From NCBI GenBank assembly GCA_021372515.1, contig JAJFUG010000210.1, positions 1-15,367 of the forward strand: 15,367 nucleotides of DNA, read 5' to 3'. Positions 7,755 to 15,367 of this stretch are shown piece after piece. The notes under the pieces are model-generated. The model was not told the origin of the DNA and made no database searches. It saw only the letters and a program-made list of their open reading frames with translations. The stretch is from a bacterium (lineage in GTDB: Bacteria > Gemmatimonadota > Glassbacteria > GWA2-58-10). Each line of letters begins with the position of its first letter. Position 1 is the stretch's first letter. The translations under genes and the position numbers were made by a program.

Positions 7755-7823
7755 GGCTCTTTTCCCCGTTTTCGAGTACTCACCTCAGCAGACAGCATCA
7801 AGCTCCCCGCGCCCGGATCGTCC

Positions 7824-7851
7824 CAGCTCGACTGTTGAGCCCTGAGAGCTG
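7824..7851. repeat. Inverted repeat upstream of the glycosyltransferase operon
   Basis: CAGCTC (7824-7829) and GAGCTG (7846-7851), with 16 bases between, lie ~70-97 bases before the glycosyltransferase start in the 197-base gap behind TetR-2. It could be an operator or a leader hairpin. Short arms in GC-rich DNA make chance a real possibility. I see no convincing promoter or terminator elsewhere in this gap. Confidence 0.3.
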
Positions 7852-7951
7852 TAAAACTGGCCGGGACGGTGTCCGGAGCGTGCTGCCTGTCTATCCCCCG
7901 ATAAAAAGCCACTCACCCATCCGGCACTGCCTTTCACCGTCCCGGCGCTTT

Positions 7952-8566
7952 TCAGCGTTCGGTAAGAATCCCCCGCAAAAACACATCCACGATGTTGCCG
8001 ACCAGTTTCTGAATGTCAGAGGTGTCTTTCAGCCATTCCCAATGCTCGATCAGACCGTCGGTCAGACCCTCCAGGCTTATCGCCAGCAGGCGCGGATCAC
8101 AGGGTTTGACGCAGCCCTGCTCCATCGCCCAGCGGAACGTCGCTTCCAGCCAGTCTATGTAGTCGTGGTACTGAATAAGGACCGGGTTATCCCTCTCGAT
8201 CTGAGGACGGTAGCTGGCCGAGGTGACACCGATGAAGATCTTGAAAAAATCGTAATGGGCGATGAAGTAGTTCACCTTCTGTGTAATCACGGTACGCAAC
8301 TTCTCCACCGGCGAGTCGATCGCATCGGCCGCCTCGCGCAGCGCCTCCAGACCCTCGCTGGCGCTTTTCTCGATGATGCTGTAGAAAAGTGCCTCCTTGC
8401 CCGGGAAGAAATTGTAGATCGAGCCCACGGACAGCCCGGCCGCCGCGGCGATCATGCTGATCGTCGTGTTGTGGAAGCCGTGGGTCGAGAACACCGCCTC
8501 GGCTGCCTCCAGTATCTCCCGCCGCATACGATCTTTTTCACGTTCCTTGCGGGATGGCCTGCCCAC
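7952..8566 (-). CDS. TetR-family transcriptional regulator (TetR-2), probably autoregulated
   Basis: A 204-residue protein from a GTG start: MGRPSRKEREKDRMRREILE, then helix-turn-helix at ~34-53 (TTISMIAAAAGLSVGSIYNF) followed by FPGKEALF, the standard TetR recognition helix and its Tyr-x-x-Phe follow-on. The C-terminal part is helical, with aromatic residues (YFIAHYDFFKIF, and WEW near 165) that could line a hydrophobic ligand pocket; the ligand is unknown. GGAGG lies 4 bases ahead of the GTG, slightly close. Upstream, a near-consensus promoter overlaps a long dyad, the usual arrangement for a repressor that controls its own gene. No target other than itself is visible: the next gene on either side reads the same way and is separated by ~200 bases. 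Family firm. Confidence 0.93.
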   Translation of the reverse strand: MGRPSRKEREKDRMRREILEAAEAVFSTHGFHNTTISMIAAAAGLSVGSIYNFFPGKEALFYSIIEKSASEGLEALREAADAIDSPVEKLRTVITQKVNYFIAHYDFFKIFIGVTSASYRPQIERDNPVLIQYHDYIDWLEATFRWAMEQGCVKPCDPRLLAISLEGLTDGLIEHWEWLKDTSDIQKLVGNIVDVFLRGILTER

Positions 8567-8601
8567 AGGGCCTCCGTTTCGCCCAAATATATGAATTGAG
8601 T

Positions 8602-8634
8602 TTCACATTATGAATCTATATTCATTATAGTGAA
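8602..8634. promoter_or_regulatory. Long dyad, likely TetR-2 operator
   Basis: Two nested inverted repeats share one centre: TTCAC (8602-8606) with GTGAA (8630-8634), and ATGAAT (8610-8615) with ATTCAT (8620-8625), around a 4-base core. The outer spacers are 3 and 4 bases, so the dyad is slightly uneven. It covers the -10 box and the predicted transcript start of TetR-2. Weaker ATGAAT/ATTCA-like half sites flank it at about 8590-8595 and 8640-8645. Confidence 0.7.
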
Positions 8635-8652
8635 CAGGCATTCAAATATCAA
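8624..8652 (-). promoter_or_regulatory. Near-consensus promoter of TetR-2
   Basis: Read on the minus strand: TTGATA (8652-8647), 17 bases, TATAAT (8629-8624), a perfect -10. Transcription would begin near 8617, giving a ~50-base leader before the GTG. This AT-rich stretch stands out from the GC-rich surroundings. Confidence 0.8.
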
Positions 8653-8742
8653 GGTTTTTTGTCTCGGAAATTGAACAACGGGTGCGGGTGTGCGGTCGGG
8701 TTCGGCAGGCAAGGCAAGCACAAACCGTTGCAGATCACAGGT

Positions 8743-8765
8743 GCGGCCTCAAGCGCAAAGGCCGC
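8743..8765 (-). other. Stem-loop downstream of the sensor kinase gene
   Basis: A perfect 7-bp stem pairs GCGGCCT (8743-8749) with AGGCCGC (8759-8765) across a 9-base loop, 22 bases after the kinase stop. No T-run follows on the minus strand, so if it ends transcription it would need help. The rest of the gap up to the TetR-2 promoter shows nothing recognisable. Confidence 0.35.
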
Positions 8766-8786
8766 GCGGGGCCGGATGCAGGCAGG

Positions 8787-11700
8787 TCAGGCGTTCAGGC
8801 ATTCCCTCACTTTGCGGGCCAGGCTCAGACGGGAGAAAGGTTTCTGGATGAAGCAGATGCCCTCATCCAGGACCCCGCGGTCGGCGATCAGGTTCGCGGC
8901 ATAGCCTGACATGTAGAGCACCCGCAGTTCGGGACGGGATTGGCGCAGACGGTTGTACAGCTCCCGGCCACTCATGTGGGGCATTATTACGTCGGTCAGC
9001 AGAAGGTCGATCTTGTCCGGGTATCCGGAAGCCAGCTCCAGACACTGGCTTACTGTCTTGCCGCTCAGCACTTTGTAGCCGAGGCCGGACAGCATCGTGC
9101 AGGCCAGGTCCCGCACGGTGGGATCGTCCTCCGCCACCAGCAGCGTTTCGGTTCCGCCCGGGGCCTCCGATTGAGCGGAGGCCTCGCCGCTTTCCACCGG
9201 GTCCTGGTCGATTGCCGGCAGGTAGACCTTGAAAATGCTGCCGTGCCCCGGCTCACTGTAGACCCAGACATGCCCGCCGTGCTGCTTGACTATCCCGTAA
9301 ACCGTGGCCAGCCCCAGACCGGTGCCCTGCCCGACCGGCTTGGTGGTGAAAAACGGATCGAATATCCGGGCCCGTATCTCGGGATCCATACCCATCCCCG
9401 TGTCGGCGACCGAAAGCATGACATACCGTCCCGGGATCACTCCGGGATGATGGTTGGCATAATCGGCGTCCAGCTCGGTGTCCTGGGTTTCGATAGAGAG
9501 CACACCGCCCTCGGGCATGGCATCCTGGGCGTTGACCGCCAGGTTCATCAGCACCTGATCCACCTGTGTGCGGTCCGCCCGCACCGCCTGTATCGAGGCC
9601 GGCAGGTGCAGCTCTATCCGGATGTTTTCGCGCAGGGTCCGGCGCAACAGCTTGCCCGTGTTCGAGATGACCGCGTTCATATCCAGGGCCTTGACCTGGA
9701 GGGTCTGCTTCCTTCCGAACGCCATCAACTGCCCGATAAGATCGCGCGCCCGGCCCCCGGCGCTGACTATCTCCTGGATGTCCCGCTGCGCCGACTCTCC
9801 GATGCTTTCCTCCAGCAGCAGCATCTCGGCGTAGCCCAGGATCGGGGTCAGCAGGTTGTTCAGGTCGTGGGCCACCCCGCCGGCCAGAAGGCCCACGGCC
9901 TCCAGTTTCTGCGACACACGGAGCTGGTCCTCGAGTTCCAGCTCCCGGGTCACGTCTTTTTTCAGAGTCACGTAGCTTATTATCTCGCCCTTGTCATCCC
10001 GGATGGGCGTGATCGAAACATCCTCGGTCAACGACTCTCCGTCCTTGCACAGGCTTTTCACCCGACCGGACCAGACTTTACCCCCGCGGGTGGTATCGAT
10101 AATCTCTCTCAGCAGGGCCTGGTTTTCGGAATTGAACTCCATAAAATACAGTTCCCGGCCGATCACCTCCTCGCTGGTGTAGCCCGAGGAGGCCTCGAAA
10201 GCCGGGTTCACGTACTGGATCAGCCCCTGGACGTCGCGGATGATGACGCTTTCGATGGCCTGCTCGACAGTCGAGGCCAGGAAACGCAGCCGCTGCTCCG
10301 CGCGCTTGCGCTCGGTGATATCCAGAGCCGCGAAGATCAGGCCCTTGGAGTAATCCTGGCGGTCATGCGGGGCGACGCTCAGCAGAAGGTCGATCATCCG
10401 GCCGTCCTTGCGGCGGTGACGGACCTCAATCGTGCCGCTGCCATGGTTCTCCAGACTGTTGAAAAACCGGCCGACCGCCTCGAATTCCTCCGGTGTGGCA
10501 TAAAGGAAGGCGGAATTGCGCTCCAGGATTTCCTCCCTCGCATAGCCGACTATTTCGCAGTAATGCTTGTTGACCTCCTTGAAAATCCGGTTCACCACCA
10601 GACCCACCCCTACCGGCTGGAGCCGCAGGATGCTGTTCATCTTTTCCTGGTTACGGATCAGCTCGGATTCGATACGTTTGCGCTCGGTGATATCCAGGGC
10701 GGTGAAAGCCACACCTTTCGAGTAATCGTTCCGGTCGATAAGCGCCACATTAAGCAAGATATCAAGAATGCAGCCGTCTTTCCGGCGGAAACGGGTATCG
10801 ATTTTCCCATAGCCCATCTTTTCAACCGTTCTGTAATGCTCACCCACGCGCGCGTATTCCTCGTGCGTAGGATAGATGAACTCCGTGTCGCGGTCGATTA
10901 TCTCCTCGCGCGGGTAGCCGAGCATCTCGCAGAACTGATCGTTGGCTTCCTTGAACAACCGGTCGATTACCATGCCCACGCCCACCGGCTGGACACGCAA
11001 GATATTCCTTATTTTTTCCTCGCTCAGGAGCAGCTCGGCCTCAGCTTTCTTACGGGCGGTGATGTCGCTCATGATGAGCGCAAACTGGCCTTTCTGCGGG
11101 CTGTAGGCCAGAATCTCGTAGTATCTGGCGAGCAGCGGGTTGTAATCCTCGAAAATGGTCGGCTCCCCGGTGAGCGCCACTTTGCCGTAAAACTCGATAT
11201 GGAGCGGATTGACATCGGGCTTGACTTTCAGGATGGTGCTTCCCTGAATGTCCTCGACCCGCAGACCGGTCAGTTTCTCGAATGCCGGGTTGACCTCCAG
11301 TATACGGCAATCCACCGGTTTGCCCGCGTCGTCAACTATGATCTCGTGCAGGGCGAACCCGGTGACCATGTATTCGAACAGGTTCCTGTACTTGCGCTCG
11401 CTATCGAGCAGGGCCTGCTCCGTGTTTTTCCTCTCGGTGATCACATCGAACACGGCCACGAAATGCCCGCGGGCGGGGCTGTAGACCGAGAGCCAGAACC
11501 ACATCTCCAGGGCCGCGACGTATATTTCGAAACGCTCGGGCTGGCCGGTGGTGGCCACCCGGCCGTAAATCTCCAGAAGCTTGGAATCGGACTCCCGGAT
11601 ACCGGGGATGATCTCGCTGACCCGCTTGCCGGCGACACCTTTCAGGCCGGTCTGCTGCTCGAAAGCCTGGTTGACCGCCAGGTAGATGAAATCCTTCGGC

Positions 11701-13139
11701 GCACCGTCCTCATCGAACAGCATCCGGCAATAGGCGAACCCGTTCAGCATGTTCTCGAACAGGGAGCGGTACATGCTTTCGCTTTCCTTCATCGCCTGCT
11801 CAGCCTTCTTCCGCTCCGAGATATCGCGGAAAAACACCAGCGCCCCGTCCTGCCCACAGTAATGTATGGGCACGCCGGAGAATTCCCCGTTCACGCATGT
11901 CCCATTCAGACGGATGAACACCTGTTCCGCCCGGGGCTGATCCCGGTGCTCCTCGTTCAGTTGGCGTATCCGCTCTCTGACGCTTGCATGGTAGTCCGGA
12001 TGGATCCGGTCGAGCACCGGAGTGCCCAGCAGGTCCGACTCCGCTCCGGCGCCGAAAAGATCGAGCGCGACCCGGTTCAGATATGTGAAGCAACCGCTTG
12101 TCTGAACGAATATCCCATCCGGTGCACCCTCGATCAGACGGCGGAACAGTTGTTCACTCTCCTCCACCTCCCTCTGCGCCCGGCGTCGTTCGGTGATATC
12201 GTCGCCGATGGAGTAAAACTCGCGCAGGCTACCGTCCACGTTGCGTATGGCCCGGTTCGCCCAGTGGACCCAAACCCGTCTGCCGTCCTTGCAGACATTC
12301 TCGTTCTCGTTGCTTTCGTACTGCTCAGGACATTTCAATATTTCCCGGATCATCATATCCAAGTCCAGTCCGGAAGAATCGGCCGGAGGGATGATCGTTC
12401 CCACCAGCGGCCGGCCGATCAGCTCCTCCTGCTCGTAACCGAAAAAGTGCAGGCCGAAATCGTTCATGAACCGGATCACCCCGTCCGGGGTCCAGCGTAC
12501 AATTATGCTGTTGGCGTTCTCGACCAGCAGACGGTAGTTTTCCTCGCTCCGGACCAGCTCGATCTCGGCCCGGATATGGGCCTCCATGTCCAGAAACAGA
12601 AGGCTCAGCAGGAGTACAGCCAGCGGATAGAGCGTCATCACCGGCAGGGCGATGCGGTCGAGGACTTCTTCCTTGAAACCGCCTGGCAACAGGCGGGTCA
12701 TGGCCAGCATTACCGCATGCACCAGAACCCCGAAAAGGAGGATATAGAACGGATGCATCACGCCGGTATACCGGCTGCGAAGCTGCCCGTATACCACGCC
12801 CAGCAGGGCCGACTCGGCGATCACGCTCACACCCATCAGCGTTCCGCCGCCGCCAAGCCAGATGCGGAACGTGGCGCTCATCAGGGCGGCGATCAGCGCG
12901 GCGGTGGCGCCGCCGAACAGGCCGGCCAGGCTCAGTATTATCGAGCGCCCGTCGAATATCACTCCCGGCGCCAGCTGCAGCGGGGTGAGCATGCCGACCA
13001 GCGCGACACTGCCGAACAGCAGGCCGGAATAGGCCCGGTAAGGCGCCGATCCAGGCCGCCAGCGACGGATTATGATACCGTAGAGAATCCCGAGGGAGAC
13101 CAGGAGGGTGGTATTGTGCAGCAGGTTAAGAAAAATCAT
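8787..13139 (-). CDS. Membrane hybrid sensor histidine kinase: LytS-type 5TM domain, seven PAS domains, HisKA, HATPase, receiver
   Basis: A 1450-residue inner-membrane sensor. Residues 1-185 hold about six hydrophobic segments in a 5TM-5TMR_LYT-type domain, recognised by [19 protein letters not shown] and [10 protein letters not shown]. Seven PAS units follow at ~198-325, 328-447, 452-576, 579-703, 704-827, 828-951 and 950-1072, most ending in a DITERK-like motif. HisKA has the phosphate-accepting H1091 in GGVAHDLNN; HATPase motifs are [10 protein letters not shown] (N box), [16 protein letters not shown] and GTGLGL. The receiver (1331-1450) has acidic residues at 1337-1339, phospho-acceptor D1383 (LLLTDVIMP) and K1433. 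Start: ATG 13139, because the 27 extra residues from a GTG at 13220 lack a Shine-Dalgarno site and precede the usual family N-terminus. There is no adjacent output regulator, so it is an orphan; signal and target are unknown. All catalytic motifs appear intact. Confidence 0.95.
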   Translation of the reverse strand: MIFLNLLHNTTLLVSLGILYGIIIRRWRPGSAPYRAYSGLLFGSVALVGMLTPLQLAPGVIFDGRSIILSLAGLFGGATAALIAALMSATFRIWLGGGGTLMGVSVIAESALLGVVYGQLRSRYTGVMHPFYILLFGVLVHAVMLAMTRLLPGGFKEEVLDRIALPVMTLYPLAVLLLSLLFLDMEAHIRAEIELVRSEENYRLLVENANSIIVRWTPDGVIRFMNDFGLHFFGYEQEELIGRPLVGTIIPPADSSGLDLDMMIREILKCPEQYESNENENVCKDGRRVWVHWANRAIRNVDGSLREFYSIGDDITERRRAQREVEESEQLFRRLIEGAPDGIFVQTSGCFTYLNRVALDLFGAGAESDLLGTPVLDRIHPDYHASVRERIRQLNEEHRDQPRAEQVFIRLNGTCVNGEFSGVPIHYCGQDGALVFFRDISERKKAEQAMKESESMYRSLFENMLNGFAYCRMLFDEDGAPKDFIYLAVNQAFEQQTGLKGVAGKRVSEIIPGIRESDSKLLEIYGRVATTGQPERFEIYVAALEMWFWLSVYSPARGHFVAVFDVITERKNTEQALLDSERKYRNLFEYMVTGFALHEIIVDDAGKPVDCRILEVNPAFEKLTGLRVEDIQGSTILKVKPDVNPLHIEFYGKVALTGEPTIFEDYNPLLARYYEILAYSPQKGQFALIMSDITARKKAEAELLLSEEKIRNILRVQPVGVGMVIDRLFKEANDQFCEMLGYPREEIIDRDTEFIYPTHEEYARVGEHYRTVEKMGYGKIDTRFRRKDGCILDILLNVALIDRNDYSKGVAFTALDITERKRIESELIRNQEKMNSILRLQPVGVGLVVNRIFKEVNKHYCEIVGYAREEILERNSAFLYATPEEFEAVGRFFNSLENHGSGTIEVRHRRKDGRMIDLLLSVAPHDRQDYSKGLIFAALDITERKRAEQRLRFLASTVEQAIESVIIRDVQGLIQYVNPAFEASSGYTSEEVIGRELYFMEFNSENQALLREIIDTTRGGKVWSGRVKSLCKDGESLTEDVSITPIRDDKGEIISYVTLKKDVTRELELEDQLRVSQKLEAVGLLAGGVAHDLNNLLTPILGYAEMLLLEESIGESAQRDIQEIVSAGGRARDLIGQLMAFGRKQTLQVKALDMNAVISNTGKLLRRTLRENIRIELHLPASIQAVRADRTQVDQVLMNLAVNAQDAMPEGGVLSIETQDTELDADYANHHPGVIPGRYVMLSVADTGMGMDPEIRARIFDPFFTTKPVGQGTGLGLATVYGIVKQHGGHVWVYSEPGHGSIFKVYLPAIDQDPVESGEASAQSEAPGGTETLLVAEDDPTVRDLACTMLSGLGYKVLSGKTVSQCLELASGYPDKIDLLLTDVIMPHMSGRELYNRLRQSRPELRVLYMSGYAANLIADRGVLDEGICFIQKPFSRLSLARKVRECLNA
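10287..11030 (-). repeat. In-gene tandem duplication: PAS5 and PAS6 of the sensor kinase
   Basis: Two 124-residue units (704-827 and 828-951) lie end to end with a 372-base period; for example the same ERKR-coding stretch, read on the plus strand as CGCTCGGTGATATCCAG, recurs at 10309 and 10681. Hand alignment without gaps gives about 67 of 124 residues identical, including QPVGVG, RRKDG, DYSKG and ALDITERKR. Confidence 0.85.
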
Positions 13140-13231
13140 GGCTCGATGCCCTGCGCTGGGGAGGAGGAGGACTGAACCATCGGGCAGAACGGCCCGGGCC
13201 GGAAAACTCAGACCGGCCACCTGATTATAAT

Positions 13232-13260
13232 ATTGTACACTCTGGAAAGACTTAATTCAA
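13232..13260 (-). promoter_or_regulatory. Candidate promoter of the sensor kinase
   Basis: On the minus strand, TTGAAT (13260-13255), 17 bases, TACAAT (13237-13232). A second possible -10, TATAAT, lies just downstream at 13229-13224. Transcription would start ~100 bases before ATG 13139, and past or over the GTG at 13220, which supports the later ATG. Confidence 0.55.
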
Positions 13261-13387
13261 CAGCACTTTGGCCTCGATTTGTCCCGCAGATGGCCTCTAT
13301 AGTGTAATTTGTTGCTGTGTAACATTTTAAAAACAGAACCAAATCTAATAGCAAACAGATAACTGCAAATTTGCCGCCCTCATGCAG

Positions 13388-13410
13388 AATAAAAGCCGAA
13401 AAATCGGGCT
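13388..13410 (-). terminator. Intrinsic terminator of the HI0933-like gene
   Basis: On the minus strand, AGCCCGA, loop TTTT, TCGGCT (one bulged C), then TTTATT, beginning 10 bases after the stop codon. The stem is short but its position and T-rich tail fit a terminator. It separates the flavoprotein from the kinase promoter. Confidence 0.6.
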
Positions 13411-13420
13411 GCGTACGCGT

Positions 13421-14674
13421 TTACCGCACCGAAATGGAACGCCCGGCCAGCTCTCCGCTGGAGAAAGCCCACTGCAGGTTGTATCCCCCGCAGGGACCGT
13501 CCAAGTCCAGCACCTCGCCAGCGAAATACAGCCCTTTGACCCGCCGGCTCTCCAGAGTGGCGGGGTCCACCTCCTTGAGGCTCACCCCGCCGCGGGTGAG
13601 CATGGCCCGGTCAAACCCCGCCGTGCCGCGTACTGTCAGGAGCGTGGCGGTGACCGCTCTCGGTAGGGCCTGGGCCTCGTCGCGCCGCAGACGGCCAGCG
13701 GTGGCGCTCTCCGGGTCGATCCCGCAGTTGCGGCAAAGGACATCGGCCAGGGCGCGGGGGATATATTCGGACAGAAGGCGGGCCAGGTGCGAGCGGCCCC
13801 GGTCCTGCCGCCACCCGTCCAGGCGGCTTTCCCAGGCGCTGCGGTCGGCTCCGGGGGTGAAATCGAGTTCCAGATCGGCCGGGCCGCCCCGGGACAGGCG
13901 GACAGCCACCTCGCCCGAGAGGTCGAGCACGGCCGGGCCGGAAAGGCCCTCGTGGGTGAAAAGCAGCCCGCCCTGGCGCACTGTCGCATGCGCGCCCCGT
14001 CCGGCCAGGCGCACCGCGACGTTATCCAGGCTCACACCGGCCAGCTCGACCGGCCAGCTTTCCACTGTGAGCAGCGGGACCAGCGCGGGCAGAGGCTCCA
14101 CGATCTCATGGCCGAGCGCTGAGGCCAGTCGGTAGCCGTTTCCCGAGCCGCCCAGCCCGGGGTAGCTGCGTCCCCCGGTGGCGATCAGCACCGCGCGGCA
14201 GGGGAGAGTTTCGCCGGATATCTCCACCGCTGCCACCCGCCCGTGCTCGGCCCGGACACCGAACACCCGCGAGGTGGCCGCAAGACGGACCCCGGAGCGC
14301 CGCGCCCGTTCCAGTAGGGTCTCCAGCACGTTGGCCGAGGAGCCGGCCGCGGGAAACACGCAGCCATCCGGCCGGACCACGGTCTCCAGGCCCAGGCCGC
14401 GGAAAAAGCGGCGCAGGCCCTCCGGGTCCAGGCAGCCCAGCGCCGGCCCCAGGAACCGCCCCTGCCGCCCGAACGCCTCCATCATCTGTGCGGCCGTGAC
14501 GGCGTGGCTCAGGTTGCAGCGCCCGCCGCCCGTGACCAAGAGCTTGAGGCCCGCTCGCGGCATCTGCTCGGCCAGCAGCACACGCAGGCCCCGGCCAGCC
14601 GCGGTGGCCGCCGCGGTCAGGCCGGCCGGGCCGGACCCGGCCACGATCAGGTCGTATGGCTCTTTTGTGGACAT
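13421..14674 (-). CDS. HI0933/BaiN-family FAD-dependent oxidoreductase (flavoprotein)
   Basis: A 417-residue cytosolic flavoprotein. The N-terminal FAD-binding loop is GSGPAGLTAA (13-22), followed by the family signature KLLVTGGGRCNLS (44-56), ATGGRSYPGLGGSGNGY (~165-181), and the C-terminal FAD-binding motif GEVLDLDGPCGGYNLQWAFS (~386-405). Members of this family bind FAD and NAD(P); one relative acts in bile-acid dehydroxylation, but for most, including this one, the substrate is unknown, so I give no gene symbol. Length is usual for the family. The ATG at 14674 has only a weak AGG ~10 bases ahead. A perfect -35 (TTGACA) lies upstream and a terminator follows, so it is probably a single-gene unit. 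It has no evident link with the sensor kinase. Confidence 0.9.
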   Translation of the reverse strand: MSTKEPYDLIVAGSGPAGLTAAATAAGRGLRVLLAEQMPRAGLKLLVTGGGRCNLSHAVTAAQMMEAFGRQGRFLGPALGCLDPEGLRRFFRGLGLETVVRPDGCVFPAAGSSANVLETLLERARRSGVRLAATSRVFGVRAEHGRVAAVEISGETLPCRAVLIATGGRSYPGLGGSGNGYRLASALGHEIVEPLPALVPLLTVESWPVELAGVSLDNVAVRLAGRGAHATVRQGGLLFTHEGLSGPAVLDLSGEVAVRLSRGGPADLELDFTPGADRSAWESRLDGWRQDRGRSHLARLLSEYIPRALADVLCRNCGIDPESATAGRLRRDEAQALPRAVTATLLTVRGTAGFDRAMLTRGGVSLKEVDPATLESRRVKGLYFAGEVLDLDGPCGGYNLQWAFSSGELAGRSISVR

Positions 14675-14694
14675 CCGTTTACGCCTGTTTCAAT

Positions 14695-14723
14695 TGAACA
14701 TCATTCGTTTTAAGGGGTGTCAA
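14695..14723 (-). promoter_or_regulatory. Possible promoter of the HI0933-like gene
   Basis: A perfect -35 TTGACA (14723-14718 on the minus strand) is visible, but the matching -10 is poor: TGTTCA at 17 bases spacing or TTCAAT at 19. The local AT-rich stretch supports a promoter; the exact -10 is unsure. Confidence 0.35.
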
Positions 14724-14865
14724 AATCAATTTTGTCTGTTTGCGGTCGGTGAAAGCAGCCAGGCAGTCGCCCCGGAAAGACCAGGAAGCACTTAACCCGA
14801 AGCGGCCCACGGGGCCGCCCGGAGGGCCGTATGCTTGAGCCTTGCCAGCGGAGCGGAGTAAGTCC

Positions 14866-14967
14866 CTCGTGCACACCGAAGACGACTGAAGCCCCGTACG
14901 CCTGGAGGGCGATTGCGCGACAGCGCCGCCCAACTCAGAAGGCAGCGTGCAGGGGCTCGTGCACACC
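14866..14967. repeat. 12-base direct repeat, copies 90 bases apart
   Basis: CTCGTGCACACC occurs at 14866-14877 and 14956-14967, inside the structured gene-free tract. Each copy contains the palindrome GTGCAC. A stem-loop (14907-14931) lies between them. Confidence 0.6.
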
Positions 14968-15023
14968 ACTGGCATTAATATAACAAATGCCGGCGCGAGT
15001 TTACGGCCCCCAAACGGCTTCTG

Positions 15024-15049
15024 GTTCTCTTGGCCGTAACCAAGAGAAC
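15024..15049. repeat. Perfect 10-bp inverted repeat
   Basis: GTTCTCTTGG and CCAAGAGAAC flank the 6-base loop CCGTAA. No T-run follows on either strand, so it is not a typical terminator for the isomerase-like gene. Part of the right arm and loop can pair instead with 15001-15008. Confidence 0.8.
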
Positions 15050-15133
15050 GAAAATGTTTGAAAGCCATGCGGGCAGCAGATGGGAAATGGGAGGCGAAAG
15101 CCCGGCGTGCCCCCACCCAGCGGCCGGCCTGGC

Positions 15134-15367
15134 TCAGAACGGGTTCTCGCCCAGGTATGTCAGGCCAGAGGGCTGGTTGTAGCCGAGCTGGTCCACGCCC
15201 AGCAGGCGCACCGCGTCGAACAGGCTCCGGCCCGCGTGGCTGAACGCCACCGCCGTGTGGTGCGGGAAATGACCGCCGATCAGCACGTGACGGTAGAAGC
15301 GCGCCATCTGCGGCACCGCGATCACCCCTATCCCACCGAACGACTGCGGGTCCATCTCCAGCACCTC
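15134..15367 (-). CDS. Fucose/arabinose isomerase-like protein, C-terminal end (5' end outside window)
   Basis: The last ~77 residues of a protein whose start lies beyond the right edge; the frame is open to the last base. The visible part includes FYRHVLIGGHFPHHTAVAF, then a helix SLFDAVRLLGVD, and ends LGYNQPSGLTYLGENPF. The His pair in GGHFPHHTAVAF followed by a helix and a short C-terminal tail resembles the C-terminal domain of L-fucose/L-arabinose isomerase-family proteins, where a histidine in this place helps bind the metal and sugar. Those enzymes convert aldoses to ketoses, which would suit a saccharide-using organism. Only the tail is present, so the call rests on motif memory; another sugar-processing protein with the same tail is possible. 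Confidence 0.55.
   Translation of the reverse strand, partial: EVLEMDPQSFGGIGVIAVPQMARFYRHVLIGGHFPHHTAVAFSHAGRSLFDAVRLLGVDQLGYNQPSGLTYLGENPF

Larger units (their letters stand above)
14675..15133. other. 459-base gene-free tract packed with stem-loops
   Basis: No convincing gene: a 145-codon minus-strand frame (GTG at 15116) has no Shine-Dalgarno site, signal or recognisable domain and is rich in Arg, Ser and Gly. Stem-loops occur at 14802-14818 (GCGGCCC/GGGCCGC), 14907-14931 (GGGCG/CGCCC with an inner GCGC/GCGC), 14971-14991 (GGCATT/AATGCC around an AT-rich loop), and two that exclude each other: TTACGGCC (15001-15008) with GGCCGTAA (15032-15039), or GTTCTCTTGG (15024-15033) with CCAAGAGAAC (15040-15049). 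It might be a structured RNA, a dispersed repeat or the remnant of a mobile element. No known RNA family was recognised. Confidence 0.55.

Noticed and set aside
8940-13175. A very long open frame (about 1411 codons) on the plus strand opposite the sensor kinase
   Set aside because: It mirrors the kinase in a GC-rich gene, where antisense frames stay open by codon bias. Its product is rich in His, Gln, Arg and Val with no recognisable domain, while the minus strand encodes an intact kinase.
13140-13220. N-terminal extension of the sensor kinase to a GTG at 13220
   Set aside because: No Shine-Dalgarno site, 27 residues unlike the family N-terminus, and the predicted transcript begins close to that GTG. 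ATG 13139 begins directly with the first membrane helix.
14971-14991. GGCATT/AATGCC hairpin as a possible terminator or integration core site
   Set aside because: No T-run on either strand next to the stem, and no integrase, tRNA end or target duplication nearby.
14679-15116. A 145-codon frame on the minus strand in the gene-free tract
   Set aside because: GTG start without a Shine-Dalgarno site, low-complexity Arg/Ser/Gly-rich product, and it runs through several strong stem-loops. Kept only as part of the structured tract; an alignment showing conservation at the protein level would revive it.
1-15367. CRISPR array, tRNA, rRNA, prophage or insertion-sequence genes
   Set aside because: No regularly spaced identical repeats beyond the duplicated gene segments described, no cloverleaf or rRNA sequence recognised, and no transposase, integrase or phage structural protein in any frame examined.

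Overview
The window is GC-rich DNA (roughly 60-65% G+C by eye, codons ending mostly in G/C) from a bacterium that uses Shine-Dalgarno sites and sigma70-like promoters. Secreted proteins with C-terminal dockerin modules, a GH20-like glycosidase fragment, a heparinase-type lyase, a sugar-isomerase-like fragment and a very large multi-PAS hybrid kinase suggest an uncultured polysaccharide-degrading bacterium. A lineage near the FCB group (Latescibacteria or Glassbacteria-like) is my guess; no rRNA or taxonomic marker is present to confirm it.

Layout. Plus strand, 1-5944: the 3' end of a GH20-like glycoside hydrolase; a secreted M6-family metalloprotease with a C-terminal dockerin, preceded by its own promoter; and a secreted heparinase II/III-like lyase, also with a C-terminal dockerin and probably starting at a TTG codon. 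Strong stem-loops follow both dockerin genes, and the second set ends in a terminator shared with the convergent operon. Minus strand, 5944-15367 (read right to left): the C-terminal end of a fucose/arabinose-isomerase-like protein; a 460-bp gene-free tract rich in hairpins; a HI0933/BaiN-type flavoprotein with its own terminator; a 1450-residue membrane sensor (LytS-like 5TM domain, seven PAS domains, histidine kinase, receiver); a TetR regulator (TetR-2) whose promoter overlaps a long dyad operator; and a glycosyltransferase-TetR (TetR-1) two-gene operon. No tRNA, rRNA, CRISPR array, transposase or integrase is visible.

How it fits together. The left third is a saccharide- and protein-degrading block whose peptidase and lyase carry near-matching dockerins, so both may dock on the same cohesin partner, which is not in this window. 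The right two thirds is mainly regulation and sensing: two TetR repressors, one with a clear autoregulatory site, and an orphan hybrid kinase with recently duplicated PAS units. Nothing in the sequence directly links the kinase to the hydrolases.

The most notable points are the shared dockerin pair, the PAS duplications, the promoter/operator architecture before TetR-2, and the structured gene-free tract at 14675-15133. Several start sites are revised from the longest reading frame on promoter, Shine-Dalgarno or signal-peptide grounds.
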